64,000 nucleotides of DNA, from assembly GCF_021044685.1 (NCBI RefSeq), contig NZ_CP088014.1, positions 6,620,001 to 6,684,000 of the forward strand, given 5' to 3'. This DNA comes from Bradyrhizobium daqingense. Lineage in GTDB: Bacteria; Pseudomonadota; Alphaproteobacteria; Rhizobiales; Xanthobacteraceae. Shown here in pieces: positions 18,781 through 27,777 of the stretch. The notes beneath the pieces were generated by a model. It saw only the letters and a list, made by a program, of their open reading frames with translations. It was not told the DNA's origin and ran no database searches. Position numbers and translations under genes: made by a program. Numbering within the stretch: the first letter of the stretch is position 1; every line of letters begins with the position of its first letter.

Positions 18781-19805
18781 GCCTCGCTCTCCGGCACGGC
18801 GACGACGGCCTTGCGCCCGGCAATTTGCTTGATGATCAGGTTGGGGACATAGAGCACCCAGCGGTGCAGGCGCTGACGGCCGATCAGCACGATCAGGACC
18901 AGCACGAGGCCGATCCAGAACTGCCAGTATTGCGGCGTGATGGTGGAGAACAATTCCTGAAGCATGCGGAACACCACCGCACCGACCAGTCCGCCATAGA
19001 GATAGCCGGTGCCGCCGATGACCAGCACCAGCATCAGGTCGGCAGAGCGTTCGAACGCGAACACGTCGAGCGAGGCGATCGCCGTGGTCTGGGTGAACAG
19101 CGCGCCGGCGATGCCGGCATAGAACGCCGCAAGCGTGTAGATCGCGATCAGGCGGCGGTTGACCGGAATGCCGATCGCGGCGGCGCGCAGCGGATTGTTC
19201 TTGATCGCGCGCAGCGACAGGCCGAACGGGGAATGCACGACGCGGCGGGCGAACAGGAAGAGCAGAAACAGTACCGCCAGCGAATAGAAGAAGCCGGCCT
19301 TGCCGAACATGTCGAACGGGATCTCGCCGAAGATCGGCTGCATCTCGATGCCCTGCAAACCATCTGTGCCGCCGGTGATGTTGGAGAAGCGTTCGGCGAG
19401 CGCTTCCAGCAGCAGCGCGATGCCGAGCGTCACCATCAGCCGGGTGAGATCGACGCCGCGGATCACCAGGAAGCTGGTGGCAAAGCCGAGCACCATCGCG
19501 GCAAGGCCGGCGACGATCAGCGCCAGCACGGGCTCCCTAATGATGCCATGCAAGGCAAGTAGGCCCGCAGCATAGGCGCCGACGCCGAAGAACGCGGCAT
19601 GGCCGAGCGAGACGATGCCGGCATAACCGAGGATGAGATCGAGCGACATCGTGAACAGCGCCAGCCGCAGGATGTCGGTCATGATCAGATATCGGGAGGG
19701 AAACAGGAAACCGCACGCCAGCACGACCAGCCAGAAGGCGATTTCGCCCCAGTGCCAGCGGGCCTGGCGCTGGGCGTGATAACCGACGTCGGACGCAGCG
19801 CTCAT
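18777..19805 (-). CDS. livM: Branched-chain amino-acid type ABC permease LivM
   Basis: A 342-residue inner-membrane permease with about 8-10 hydrophobic segments. The early LGYAGIVSLGHAAFFGVGAYAAG core (shown here as LGYAGIVSLGHAAFFG) is the LivM hallmark, and the cytoplasmic coupling region is RAIKNNPLRAAAIGI. ATG 19805 gives MSAASDVGYHAQ. A GTG at 19817 that overlaps the livH stop is an alternative adding four residues. The much longer reading to 20093 overlaps livH and is not credible. Confidence 0.9.
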   Translation of the reverse strand: MSAASDVGYHAQRQARWHWGEIAFWLVVLACGFLFPSRYLIMTDILRLALFTMSLDLILGYAGIVSLGHAAFFGVGAYAAGLLALHGIIREPVLALIVAGLAAMVLGFATSFLVIRGVDLTRLMVTLGIALLLEALAERFSNITGGTDGLQGIEMQPIFGEIPFDMFGKAGFFYSLAVLFLLFLFARRVVHSPFGLSLRAIKNNPLRAAAIGIPVNRRLIAIYTLAAFYAGIAGALFTQTTAIASLDVFAFERSADLMLVLVIGGTGYLYGGLVGAVVFRMLQELFSTITPQYWQFWIGLVLVLIVLIGRQRLHRWVLYVPNLIIKQIAGRKAVVAVPESEA

Positions 19806-19813
19806 CGGCGAAC

Positions 19814-20683
19814 TCACCGCGCGGCCGTGCGGCCGAACAGGCCGTTCGGGCGCCAGATCAGGATCACGATCATCATGGTGTAGATCACGAAGGGTCCCAT
19901 CTTCGGCACGTAGTATTTTCCGGCGACGTCGCCGATGCCGAGCAGCAGGGAGGCCAGGAACGGCCCGGTGATCGAGGAGGAGCCGCCGACGGTGACCACG
20001 ATCAGGAAGTAGATCATGAACTTCAGCGGGAAATAGGGATCGAGGCCGAGGATCTCGGCGCTCAGCGCGCCGCCGAGCCCAGCGAGTCCGCAACCAAAGG
20101 CAAAGGTGAAGGCGAACACCTGCGGCACGTTGATGCCCAGGCCGCTGGCGGCGCGGGGATCATCGACTGCGGCACGCAGGCGGCTGCCGAAGCGGGTTTT
20201 CGCCAGCACCAATTGGAGACCGATGGTGAGCAGGCCGCAGATCACGATGATCATCAGCCGGTAGCGGCCGATGCCGACACCGAACACGTCGAACTGGCCC
20301 TGGAGCGCGGCCGGCAGATCGATGAAGACGCGCGAGGAGCCCTGGATGTAGTCGACGGCCGCGACCGACATGAAGGTCAGGCCGATGGTGAACAGAACCT
20401 GGTCGAGATGGCTGCGCGCATAGAGATGGCGGTAGAGCGTGCGTTCGAGCGCGATGCCGATGGCCGCCGCGGAGACGAAGGCGAGCGGCAGCGCGGCGAA
20501 GAACGGCCAGCCCATCCGATTGACCAGCACCATGCAGATGTAGCCGCCGGCCATCGCGAAAGCGCCATGGGCGAGATTGACGAAGTTCATCAGCCCGAGC
20601 GTGACCGCGAGCCCGCAGGCGAGCACGAACAGCAGCATGCCGTAGGCAACGCCGTCGAACAAATTGGTGAGGATTGCGGTCAT
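19814..20683 (-). CDS. livH: Branched-chain amino-acid type ABC permease LivH
   Basis: A 289-residue permease with eight or so membrane segments. The N-terminal LFDGVAYGMLLFVLACGLAV and LGLMNFVNLAHGAFAMAGG regions are diagnostic of LivH. It forms the channel with LivM. It lies downstream of livK across a 168-base spacer that is full of palindromic repeat, so expression of livK and the rest may differ. Confidence 0.91.
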   Translation of the reverse strand: MTAILTNLFDGVAYGMLLFVLACGLAVTLGLMNFVNLAHGAFAMAGGYICMVLVNRMGWPFFAALPLAFVSAAAIGIALERTLYRHLYARSHLDQVLFTIGLTFMSVAAVDYIQGSSRVFIDLPAALQGQFDVFGVGIGRYRLMIIVICGLLTIGLQLVLAKTRFGSRLRAAVDDPRAASGLGINVPQVFAFTFAFGCGLAGLGGALSAEILGLDPYFPLKFMIYFLIVVTVGGSSSITGPFLASLLLGIGDVAGKYYVPKMGPFVIYTMMIVILIWRPNGLFGRTAAR

Positions 20684-20707
20684 CGTTTCAGCTTGGGTTG
20701 TCCGGTC

Positions 20708-20851
20708 ATGGCCGGGCTCGTCCCGGCCATCCTCGTTCTTGTCTAGGCTTCCGCTTGGATGCCCGGGTCAAGCCCGGGCATGACGCGGAGCAAGGGGCAT
20801 GAGATCCCCGATGCACGCTAAGCGCGCTCGGGGATGACGCGCTTTCGCGCG
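20708..20851. repeat. palindromic repeat cluster between livK and livH
   Basis: Three inverted repeats fill the gap: ATGGCCGGG (20708-20716) with CCCGGCCAT (20722-20730); ATGCCCGGG (20759-20767) with CCCGGGCAT (20773-20781); and GATCCCCGA with TCGGGGATGAC around a CGC-rich centre up to about 20838. The strong hairpins after livK could protect or attenuate the operon mRNA, giving more binding protein than permease. That role is inference. Confidence 0.7.
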
Positions 20852-22030
20852 TCACTTCTTGGTCTTGCCGAGATCCTTGACGGCCTCGAACGTCGCGAAC
20901 TCGACATTGTAGAGCTCGCCGTCGACCTTCTCGACCTTGCGGATGTAGATGTTCTGCACGATGTCGCGGGTCTCGGGATCGATCGAGATCGGGCCGCGCG
21001 GGCTTTCCCACTTCTGCCCCTTCATGGCTTCGATCAGCTTGTCGCCGTTGGTGTCGCCACCCGTCTTCTTCAGCGCCTCGTAGATCAGGTGGATGCCGTC
21101 ATAGCCGCCCACGGCCATGAAGCCCGGACGGTTGCCGAACGCCTTCTTGTAGGCGGCGACGAAATCCTTGTTCATCTGCGAGGGATGCGCCGCCGAGTAG
21201 AGATGCGCGGTGACGGTGCCGAGCACGGCGTCGCCCATGTTGTTGAGCAGGTCGTCATCCGTGACGTCGCCGGGTCCGATCACCTTGATACCGGCCTTGT
21301 CAAGGCCGCGCTCGGCATATTGCTTCATGAAGTTGCCGCCCTGGCCGGCCGGCACGAACACGAAGATCGCATCGGGCTTGGCGTCCTTCATGCGCTGGAG
21401 GAACGGCGCGAAATCCGGGTTGGCGAGCGGCGTCTTGACCTCCTCGACCACCTCGCCGCCGCCGGCGGTGAAGTGCTGCTTGAAGAAGTTGAGCGCGTCA
21501 TTGCCCGGCGCGTAATCGGAGGTCAGCGTCGCCACCTTCTTGATGCCGTTCTTGACGGCCCAGTCACCGATGATGGTCGAGGACTGCGCCAGCGTGAAGC
21601 TGGTGCGCACGATGTAGGGCGAGCGCTCGGTGATGATGGAGGTGCCGGCCGCCATCACGACTTCCGGAATCTTGGCCTGCGTTGCCAGCGGGGCGGCCGC
21701 GAGTGCGGCGGGCGTCACGCCGAAGCCGGCGATGAAATTGACCTTGTCGTTGACGATCAACTCCTGCGCAGCCGTCTTGGTCTTGTCCGGGATCGCCGCG
21801 TCGTCCTTGAGGATGATCTCGACCTTCTTGCCGGCAACGGTGTCGCCCTTCTGCTGCATGTAGAGCTTGATCGCGTTCTCGATCTGCTTGCCGGTCGAGG
21901 CCTGGCCGCCGGTCATCGGCAGGATCAGGCCGATTTTGACGGCGTCCTGCGCCTTCGCCGGCGCGACAGCAGCGAGGCCTGAGATTGCGGCCACCGCAGC
22001 GGCCCAAGACAATTGCTTGCGTACGAACAT
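20852..22030 (-). CDS. livK: Branched-chain amino-acid type ABC substrate-binding protein
   Basis: A 392-residue periplasmic type I binding protein. A signal peptide spans about residues 1-26, with cleavage predicted after APAKA before QDAVKIG. The mature start IGLILPMTGGQASTGKQ is the family pattern. ATG 22030 follows GGAGGG by seven bases; seven further residues upstream to 22051 are not needed. It is the first gene of livKHMGF plus the MetE-like gene. The 5' region carries several palindromes that may be operators. Confidence 0.9.
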   Translation of the reverse strand: MFVRKQLSWAAAVAAISGLAAVAPAKAQDAVKIGLILPMTGGQASTGKQIENAIKLYMQQKGDTVAGKKVEIILKDDAAIPDKTKTAAQELIVNDKVNFIAGFGVTPAALAAAPLATQAKIPEVVMAAGTSIITERSPYIVRTSFTLAQSSTIIGDWAVKNGIKKVATLTSDYAPGNDALNFFKQHFTAGGGEVVEEVKTPLANPDFAPFLQRMKDAKPDAIFVFVPAGQGGNFMKQYAERGLDKAGIKVIGPGDVTDDDLLNNMGDAVLGTVTAHLYSAAHPSQMNKDFVAAYKKAFGNRPGFMAVGGYDGIHLIYEALKKTGGDTNGDKLIEAMKGQKWESPRGPISIDPETRDIVQNIYIRKVEKVDGELYNVEFATFEAVKDLGKTKK

Positions 22031-22215
22031 CAGATGTCCCTCCCCTTTCATTCCTGACTTTTTGCCCTGAACCGCGTGCCCGGTCCTTGCCGCGCTTCAG
22101 CTTGCGGACAAGCCATGCCGTGCGGCCACATGGCGTCCTCTGCAACCCCGTTGTCAATCGGACGTTGGGCGACCATTGGGCGCAAGTGCGGTCATGATCG
22201 CGACAGCGGAAAGAG

Positions 22216-22235
22216 ATTTGTACGATTGTACAAAT
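22216..22235. promoter_or_regulatory. palindrome ATTTGTAC-N4-GTACAAAT
   Basis: A perfect eight-base inverted repeat with a four-base spacer, 186 bases upstream of livK. The TTGTAC..GTACAA arms resemble sites of GntR-type repressors. No such regulator is encoded in the window. Confidence 0.5.
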
Positions 22236-22284
22236 AAAATGGTCTTGTCAACGACAAAGCCGATTGCTGAGCTAGCTGTCGCCC

Positions 22285-22317
22285 CACCTGAATACGCCAT
22301 GTATACATATTCAGGTG
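22285..22317. promoter_or_regulatory. palindrome CACCTGAATA...TATTCAGGTG with inner ATGTATACAT
   Basis: Ten-base perfect arms (22285-22294 and 22308-22317) enclose a segment overlapping the self-complementary ATGTATACAT. The GTATAC core is shared with the palindrome at 22362-22371, which suggests one regulator with two sites. Confidence 0.5.
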
Positions 22318-22361
22318 TGCAGCCCATATCAAGGGTCAGAATCCCCTATCAAAATACCTTC

Positions 22362-22371
22362 TTGTATACAA
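22362..22371. promoter_or_regulatory. palindrome TTGTATACAA
   Basis: A perfect ten-base palindrome of the form TTGT-AT-ACAA, a typical half-site spacing for FadR/FCD-class GntR repressors. It lies about 100 bases upstream of the lipoprotein gene. Confidence 0.4.
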
Positions 22372-22470
22372 AGGAATAAGTCGTCGAATAGGCGGATTTT
22401 ACCTATTGAGGGTTAGAGTTTGGCCGGTTCGGCCTCCCGTCCCCGCGCCCGATTGGGCACGACGTAGAAG

Positions 22471-22764
22471 ATGCACATGCGTTTCCGCTCAGTTTCGATC
22501 GTTGCCGTCGTCGCGCTGCTGGCTTCCAGCCTTGCCGGCTGCGGCACCGTCAACGAAAGGCTCTCGGCCGGCGTGGGCGATTACGTTCCGCAATGGGCCG
22601 GCGGCCTGCCGGCTGACGCCCCGCCGCGGCCGGGCACGCCGCAATACGACGCCTACATGAAGGAGCGCGAGCGCAAGCGGTTGATGCCTGCGGCGGATCG
22701 CGAAAAGGAAGAGCAGGCGCAGAAGGGGGCGACGGGGACTACGTCAGGTGGCGCGGTGCGCTGA
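22471..22764 (+). CDS. Small outer-membrane-type lipoprotein
   Basis: A 97-residue protein with an N-terminal hydrophobic segment ending in the lipobox LAGC (SSLAGCGTVNE), so Cys would be lipidated after signal peptidase II cleavage. The rest is short, proline-rich and then charged (YMKERERKRLMPAADREKEE). A start six bases later (MRFRSVS, 22477) is equally possible. Function unknown; probably an envelope protein. Confidence 0.75.
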   Translation: MHMRFRSVSIVAVVALLASSLAGCGTVNERLSAGVGDYVPQWAGGLPADAPPRPGTPQYDAYMKERERKRLMPAADREKEEQAQKGATGTTSGGAVR

Positions 22765-22767
22765 GCG

Positions 22768-22838
22768 GCGAATGGCGAATAGGGAGTAGCGAATAGAAAG
22801 GCGCTTTTTCCACTCGCTACTCGCCACTCCCCATTCGC
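22768..22838. repeat. imperfect long hairpin repeat between convergent genes
   Basis: GCGAATGGCGAATAGGGAGTAGCG on the left is imperfectly complementary to CGCTACTCGCCACTCCCCATTCGC on the right, around AAAGGCGCTTTTTC. It occupies the whole gap between the lipoprotein stop and the purU stop, so it may act as a shared terminator. The CTTTTT run supports this for the + strand. Confidence 0.65.
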
Positions 22839-23701
22839 TAATCCACGAACACCACGGTCTTGCGGCCGTTGAGGATGACGCGGTCGTCGAGATGGTAGCG
22901 GATCGCGCGGGCGAGCACGCGGCGCTCGATGTCGCGGCCCTTGCGGACCAGATCTTCCGGCGTATCGCGATGGCTGATGCGCTCGACGTCCTGGTCGATG
23001 ATCGGGCCCTCGTCGAGGTCGCGCGTAACGTAATGCGCGGTGGCGCCGATCAGCTTGACGCCGCGCTCATGGGCCTGGTGATAGGGTTTTGCGCCCTTGA
23101 AGCCCGGCAGGAACGAGTGGTGGATGTTGATGCAGCGGCCCGACAGTTTCGCCGAGAGGTCGTCGGACAGGATTTGCATGTAGCGGGCGAGCACCACGAG
23201 ATCGGTCTTCGTGTCGCCGACGAGGTCCATGATCTGGCCCTCCTGCTCGCGCTTGGTCTCCTTGGTCACGGGCAGATGGTGGAACGGGATGCCGCCGAAA
23301 TCGAGCCCGGCATAGACCTCGCGCGGATGATTGGAGACGATCGCCGTGGGGACCATGGGCAATTCGCCGGTGCGCCAGCGATAGAGGATATCGACCAGGC
23401 AATGGTCGGACTTCGACACCAGCAACATCACCTTGCGATGCGCGGCGCGGTCGCGCATCTGCCATTCCATGCCGAAACGTTCGGCGATTGCCGCAAAGCC
23501 GGTCTGGAGCGCCGACAGTTCCACGGCGAGGTCGGCCGCGGTGAACACCACCCGCATGAAGAATTTCTTGGTCTCGACGTCGTCGAACTGCTGGGCGTCG
23601 AGAATATTCTGTCCGTTATGGGCGAGGAACGTCGACACCGCCGAGACGATGCCCGGGCGATCCGGACAGGAGAGGGTCAGGACATATTGATGATCGGGCA
23701 T
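22838..23701 (-). CDS. purU: Formyltetrahydrofolate deformylase
   Basis: Hydrolyses 10-formyl-THF to THF and formate, balancing one-carbon pools. The 287 residues contain an N-terminal ACT domain (about 1-80; LTLSCPDRPGIVSAVSTFL) and a C-terminal formyltransferase-fold domain with NIHHSFLPGFKGAKPY and the catalytic Asp in TRDLDEGPIIDQ. Length and domain order match PurU. Confidence 0.95.
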   Translation of the reverse strand: MPDHQYVLTLSCPDRPGIVSAVSTFLAHNGQNILDAQQFDDVETKKFFMRVVFTAADLAVELSALQTGFAAIAERFGMEWQMRDRAAHRKVMLLVSKSDHCLVDILYRWRTGELPMVPTAIVSNHPREVYAGLDFGGIPFHHLPVTKETKREQEGQIMDLVGDTKTDLVVLARYMQILSDDLSAKLSGRCINIHHSFLPGFKGAKPYHQAHERGVKLIGATAHYVTRDLDEGPIIDQDVERISHRDTPEDLVRKGRDIERRVLARAIRYHLDDRVILNGRKTVVFVD

Positions 23702-23858
23702 GGTGATGAACAGGCTTGGCTCTTGATGAAGGTTTGTGCAACAGCCGCGGAACGACCGCGATTTGCGCCCTGCTCTATCACCGACCCTGCCCTTGCGCCA
23801 ATCCCGCCCGCAGAGTCAGGATGAACGTAGCATTGCGACTTTACACGGGAGTCCCCCC

Positions 23859-24695
23859 ATGGCCGACCGCTTGAACGGCACCCGCATCCTGATCCTGGAA
23901 ACGCGCGAGGAGGCGCAATTCTCGAAGCTCCTCGCCGAGCAGGGCGCCGAGGTCGTGCAGTGCCCGATGTTCACCATCGAGGACGCGCCGGACCCGGCCC
24001 CCGTCGAGGCCTGGATCCGCCGCGCCGTCGAACGGCCGTTCGACGATCTCGTGCTGATGACCGGCGAAGGCCTGCGGCGGATCATGAAGCTCGCGGGCGC
24101 GCGTGGGCTCGACCAGGCTCTCGTGGCCGCGCTTGCCAAACCTCGAAAATTCACCCGGGGCCCGAAGCCCGGCAGGGCGCTGCGGGAGGTTGGCCTCGAG
24201 GCGCAGCAGACCACGGAGAAGCCGACCACCGAGGGCGTGATCGAAATGCTTGGCGGGCTCGACCTGAAGGGCCGGCGCCTCGGCCTCCAACTCTATCCGG
24301 ACAAGGACCACAGCGCGCTGACCGGCGCGCTTGCTGCGCAAGGTGCTGAGGTCGATACCGTGCTGCCCTATGTCTACGATTCCAAGGCGGCGGACGCCAA
24401 CATCGTCGCCGCGATCGACGACATGGCGGGCGGGCGGATCGATTCCATCGCGCTGACCAATCTCGGCCAGGTTCGCCGTCTGGTCGAAGCCGCGAAGGCG
24501 CATGGCGTCGAGGCACGCCTTCGCGCCGGGCTCGAGCGGACGCTGATCGCCTCGGTCGGCCCGGCAGTCTCCGGCGAGCTCGCCACGCATGGTCTGCGCG
24601 CGGACGTCTCGCCGCCGGAGGACGCCTATTTCATGCGCCCGCTGATCTCGGCCATGGCCGCAGCGCTGGCCGAGCGGAAGCCGGCGACGCGCTGA
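23859..24695 (+). CDS. Uroporphyrinogen-III synthase (HemD)-family protein
   Basis: A 278-residue protein with the two-lobed HemD layout: GTRILILETREEAQFSKLL at the start, FDDLVLMTGEGLRR near residue 70, and SIALTNLGQVRRLVEAA in the second lobe. GGGAG precedes ATG 23859. HemD proteins are poorly conserved, and no other haem gene is nearby (true hemD usually lies by hemC), so it may be a paralogue or a regulator-type HemD protein. The longer reading from 23736 is not supported. Confidence 0.78.
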   Translation: MADRLNGTRILILETREEAQFSKLLAEQGAEVVQCPMFTIEDAPDPAPVEAWIRRAVERPFDDLVLMTGEGLRRIMKLAGARGLDQALVAALAKPRKFTRGPKPGRALREVGLEAQQTTEKPTTEGVIEMLGGLDLKGRRLGLQLYPDKDHSALTGALAAQGAEVDTVLPYVYDSKAADANIVAAIDDMAGGRIDSIALTNLGQVRRLVEAAKAHGVEARLRAGLERTLIASVGPAVSGELATHGLRADVSPPEDAYFMRPLISAMAAALAERKPATR

Positions 24696-24717
24696 TCCCA
24701 AGGGGGAGCCGCTGCCG

Positions 24718-27700
24718 CTACATCGCGGCATTGCCCACGAGCACGAACGGCGCCCAGATGCCGGGCTGTGCATTCGCGCCGCCCCTCGCAATCAGGGCCG
24801 AGATCGAGCGACGCAGCGCCTCCGCGCGGCCGATATCGGCATGTCCCTTGAGGGCATCGATCGCACCGGTGGTGATGACGACGGCGGCATCGGAGTTGAC
24901 CGCCCAGTGCGACACCAGGAGTGCGCGCGTGCCCGCATAGAAGAAGGCCCTTGCAAGGCCGGAGAAGGCTTCCGAATTGGCTGCCTGACCGCCGGCCGTG
25001 TTGCAGGCCGACAGGATCACCCAGTCGGCGTCGAGCTTGAGACCGGATATTTCGGACGATGAGAGATAGCCGTCGTCGGCGGGTGTCGGCGCTGCCGGCG
25101 GGCTCAGGATCAGCCCGGGCTCGATCGAGCCACGCACCTGCCCCGCGAGCGCGCCATGCGTCGCGAAATGCAGAATGCGATATTTTGCGAGATCGCCGCT
25201 CTGGCTGAGCGTCTTCATCCTCGTCTCGGATGCATCATTGGCGAGGACGACATCGCCTTTGACGGGTGCGAAGCTGCTGGCCACCGCACACAATTCGAGC
25301 GCGGTTTCCGGCAGCGGCATCTGGCGCCTGAGCTGCACAATGTCCGCCGTGCCGCCCGACAGCGCGTCGACCGCGCGCAAGCTCCTTTGCGCGACCTGGG
25401 TCGCCTGCGTCGGAAGGGCGGCGCAGGTCTGGATCTGGCGCGCGAGCTTGGCGCGTGTGATCGAAACATCGCTGCGGCCATCGCCGTCGAGCGTGGGATT
25501 GCCGACGCCAAGAAACGGCTTCGATGCCGCGCTCTTGCGCGCGACCTGGCGCAGAGCCTTGAGGCTGGAGACGGAGGGCAAGACCGTCGTCGCAAACCGC
25601 TTGACCAGCCACGGCGCCTTCGCAAGGTCTCCACCCGCCGCGGGCTTGTCCGTCAACAGGACCTGGAACGGCAGCGTCGCCAGTGGGCCTGACGGCACCA
25701 GGATCAACTCCTTGCCATCGATGTCGCGCACGACCGGTCCGAGCAAGGCCTGGTAAAGCGCAAAGGCGCGCTCCTGATCGAACGGCAGCGGCTCGTCTGC
25801 GCCCAGAGCAGTCTTGCGGCCGAGCTTCTGGGAACAGCTGGATGCCTTATCCAGCCATGCCTCCGCGTCGAGGCCACAACGCAGCGCCCCGATTGTCTCG
25901 TTGAGCTGCTTCTCGCCGAGATCGGCCGCATGCCAGCGCACATCCGCGCGCGTCACCGTCCAGACGAAGGTGGCCCGCGACGTCGTCGTGAACAGCAGCA
26001 TCGCCTCATTGGGACGGAGCTGCTTCTGGGCGTCCTCAATCGCGATCGGAGTCTTGGTCACCAGCGCCGCATAGTCCGGAAACTGGGTGGCGATCGTGCG
26101 ATCCAGTTCCCGGATCTGCGCTGCGATGGCCGCGGCACGCTGCCGAAGCGCCTGCTCTGCGGCCGGATTGCGCGCAGCGTTGGCTTGCGAGATCGCCGCC
26201 ACCAGCGCCTTGTCGGTCGCCACCGCCTGTGCGCCGAGGTCCTGCCGCTCGCGGACGCGGACGGCGAGATCTCCGCGGCCATCTGCGACGCGCGCCGACA
26301 TCCCGGCGATCGCGCGGGCGGCCTGCTCGTCACCGATCCACTGCGCCGCTTCGAACGCCTGTGACCGCAGGGCGCCTGCCGGACCGCCATCGGTGGCGCT
26401 CGCGAGATGGTAGGCGGCAGTGATTAATCCCGGATACGTGTTGGTGTCTTCAGGCGCCCCGAGATCGCTGCGGGTCTCCTCGGCGAACTCTGCGGCACGA
26501 CGGCCGTTCTGGATCGCCACTGCGCGCGCGAACGCGTCGCTCGCGTGCTGCCAATCCTTCAAATCGAGAAAGTGAGCTCCGAGGTTGGCGAAGCTGTTGG
26601 CGACATCAGGATGCTGCTCGCCGAGAGCATGCAGACGGATATCCAGCGCGCGTCGCAGCAGCGGCTCGGCCTCCTGCGCCCGGCCAGTGCTGTCGAGAAC
26701 GACAGCCAGATTGTTGAGGCTGTTCGCGACCAGCGGATGAGATTGGCCGAGCGCAGCTTCGCGGATGGCGAGGGACCTTCGCGCGAAAGGTTCAGCCTCG
26801 GCGTAGCGATCGCCGTCGCCCATCAGCGTCACCAGATTGTCGAGCGCGATGGCAACGTCGAGATGAACAGGACCGACCGCCTTCTCGCGAATGGTCAGCG
26901 ATTTACGCAAGAGCTGCTCGGCCTCCTGCTTGCGACCGAGATGGGTCCAGGCCTCCGCGAGATTGTTCAGCGCAGTCGCCACGTTCGGATGCGCAGCTCC
27001 ATAAGTCTTTTCCTGAATTGCGAGGGCGCGTGTCAGCAGCCCCTCGGCCTCGGCATCCCGGCCCTCGCGCGAAAACACCAAAGCGAGATTGTTCAGGCTC
27101 GCGGCCACGTCGGGATGATCCGGCCCGAGCGACTTTTCCCTGATGGCCAGAGCCCGGCGCGCCAATTGCTCGGCGTCCTGAAGCCGCCCCTGCGCGCGCC
27201 GGAGCTCGCCGAGATTGTTCAGCGTGGCGGTCAGATAGAGACTGTCCGGGCCGTGCTGCTTCTCCTGAAGCGCGAGCGCTTCGGCGAAACTCGCCTCAGC
27301 CTCGGGCAACCGGCCCTGCGCGCGATTGACCTCCGCGATGTTGTTCAGCGTCACCGGGATCATGATGTCGGCCTGTCCCGGCGACTTCCTGAAGACCGCG
27401 AGGGCGCGGCTGAACAGGTCGAGCGCCTCGGTCTGCCTCATCTGGCGGTGACGGAGGTTGCCGAGCTGCATGCGCGCCAGCGCCGTCGTGAGATGGTCGG
27501 GGCCGAGCACGCGCTCGTCGATGGCGATGGCGCGCGACATGTCCCGCTCGGCCTCGCTCAACCGGTTCAGGCCGAGCTCGATCTGGCCGAGCGTGCCGAG
27601 CACGGCGGCGACATCGGGATGATTGGGCCCGAGGCTCTTTTCGCGAATCGCAAGTGCGCGCCTCAGCACGGCTTCGGCCTCCGTCGTCTCGCCTTGCGCC

Positions 27701-27777
27701 TGGAGCGCCTGGCCGAGCACGACCAGCGTGGTTGCCGTCAGCGGGCTTCTCGGACTCGGCGACGAGCTTTCGTGCAA
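24718..27777 (-). CDS. TPR-CHAT protein, caspase-like peptidase (main frame; 5' end frameshifted)
   Basis: About 1000 residues in this frame. From about residue 18 to 430 there are roughly ten tandem 42-residue TPR units of the kinesin-light-chain type (repeating LGPDHPDVAASLNNLA and EAEQLLRRALAIREK). A coiled linker (about 500-600) follows, then a C-terminal CHAT domain with the catalytic pair His in HFATHGAL and Cys in ILSACNTAGG. CHAT proteins are caspase-superfamily proteases, some activated by partner sensing via TPRs. The true N-terminus with a signal peptide lies in another frame upstream (27743-27940). A one-base change at 27743-27745 would fuse them, so this start is probably artificial. 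Confidence 0.8.
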   Translation of the reverse strand: MHESSSPSPRSPLTATTLVVLGQALQAQGETTEAEAVLRRALAIREKSLGPNHPDVAAVLGTLGQIELGLNRLSEAERDMSRAIAIDERVLGPDHLTTALARMQLGNLRHRQMRQTEALDLFSRALAVFRKSPGQADIMIPVTLNNIAEVNRAQGRLPEAEASFAEALALQEKQHGPDSLYLTATLNNLGELRRAQGRLQDAEQLARRALAIREKSLGPDHPDVAASLNNLALVFSREGRDAEAEGLLTRALAIQEKTYGAAHPNVATALNNLAEAWTHLGRKQEAEQLLRKSLTIREKAVGPVHLDVAIALDNLVTLMGDGDRYAEAEPFARRSLAIREAALGQSHPLVANSLNNLAVVLDSTGRAQEAEPLLRRALDIRLHALGEQHPDVANSFANLGAHFLDLKDWQHASDAFARAVAIQNGRRAAEFAEETRSDLGAPEDTNTYPGLITAAYHLASATDGGPAGALRSQAFEAAQWIGDEQAARAIAGMSARVADGRGDLAVRVRERQDLGAQAVATDKALVAAISQANAARNPAAEQALRQRAAAIAAQIRELDRTIATQFPDYAALVTKTPIAIEDAQKQLRPNEAMLLFTTTSRATFVWTVTRADVRWHAADLGEKQLNETIGALRCGLDAEAWLDKASSCSQKLGRKTALGADEPLPFDQERAFALYQALLGPVVRDIDGKELILVPSGPLATLPFQVLLTDKPAAGGDLAKAPWLVKRFATTVLPSVSSLKALRQVARKSAASKPFLGVGNPTLDGDGRSDVSITRAKLARQIQTCAALPTQATQVAQRSLRAVDALSGGTADIVQLRRQMPLPETALELCAVASSFAPVKGDVVLANDASETRMKTLSQSGDLAKYRILHFATHGALAGQVRGSIEPGLILSPPAAPTPADDGYLSSSEISGLKLDADWVILSACNTAGGQAANSEAFSGLARAFFYAGTRALLVSHWAVNSDAAVVITTGAIDALKGHADIGRAEALRRSISALIARGGANAQPGIWAPFVLVGNAAM

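Larger units (their letters stand above)
22052..22470. other. 419-base gene-free region with divergent promoters
   Basis: No open frame in this gap looks coding. It is markedly richer in A/T than its surroundings between about 22210 and 22400 and contains at least three palindromes, listed separately. It separates livK (minus) from a lipoprotein gene (plus), so it should contain both promoters. Confidence 0.6.

Noticed and set aside
26545..27777. Tandem DNA repeats as a satellite or CRISPR-like array
   Set aside because: The 126-base periodicity is the coding of 42-residue TPR units with diverged sequence; there are no identical repeats or spacers.
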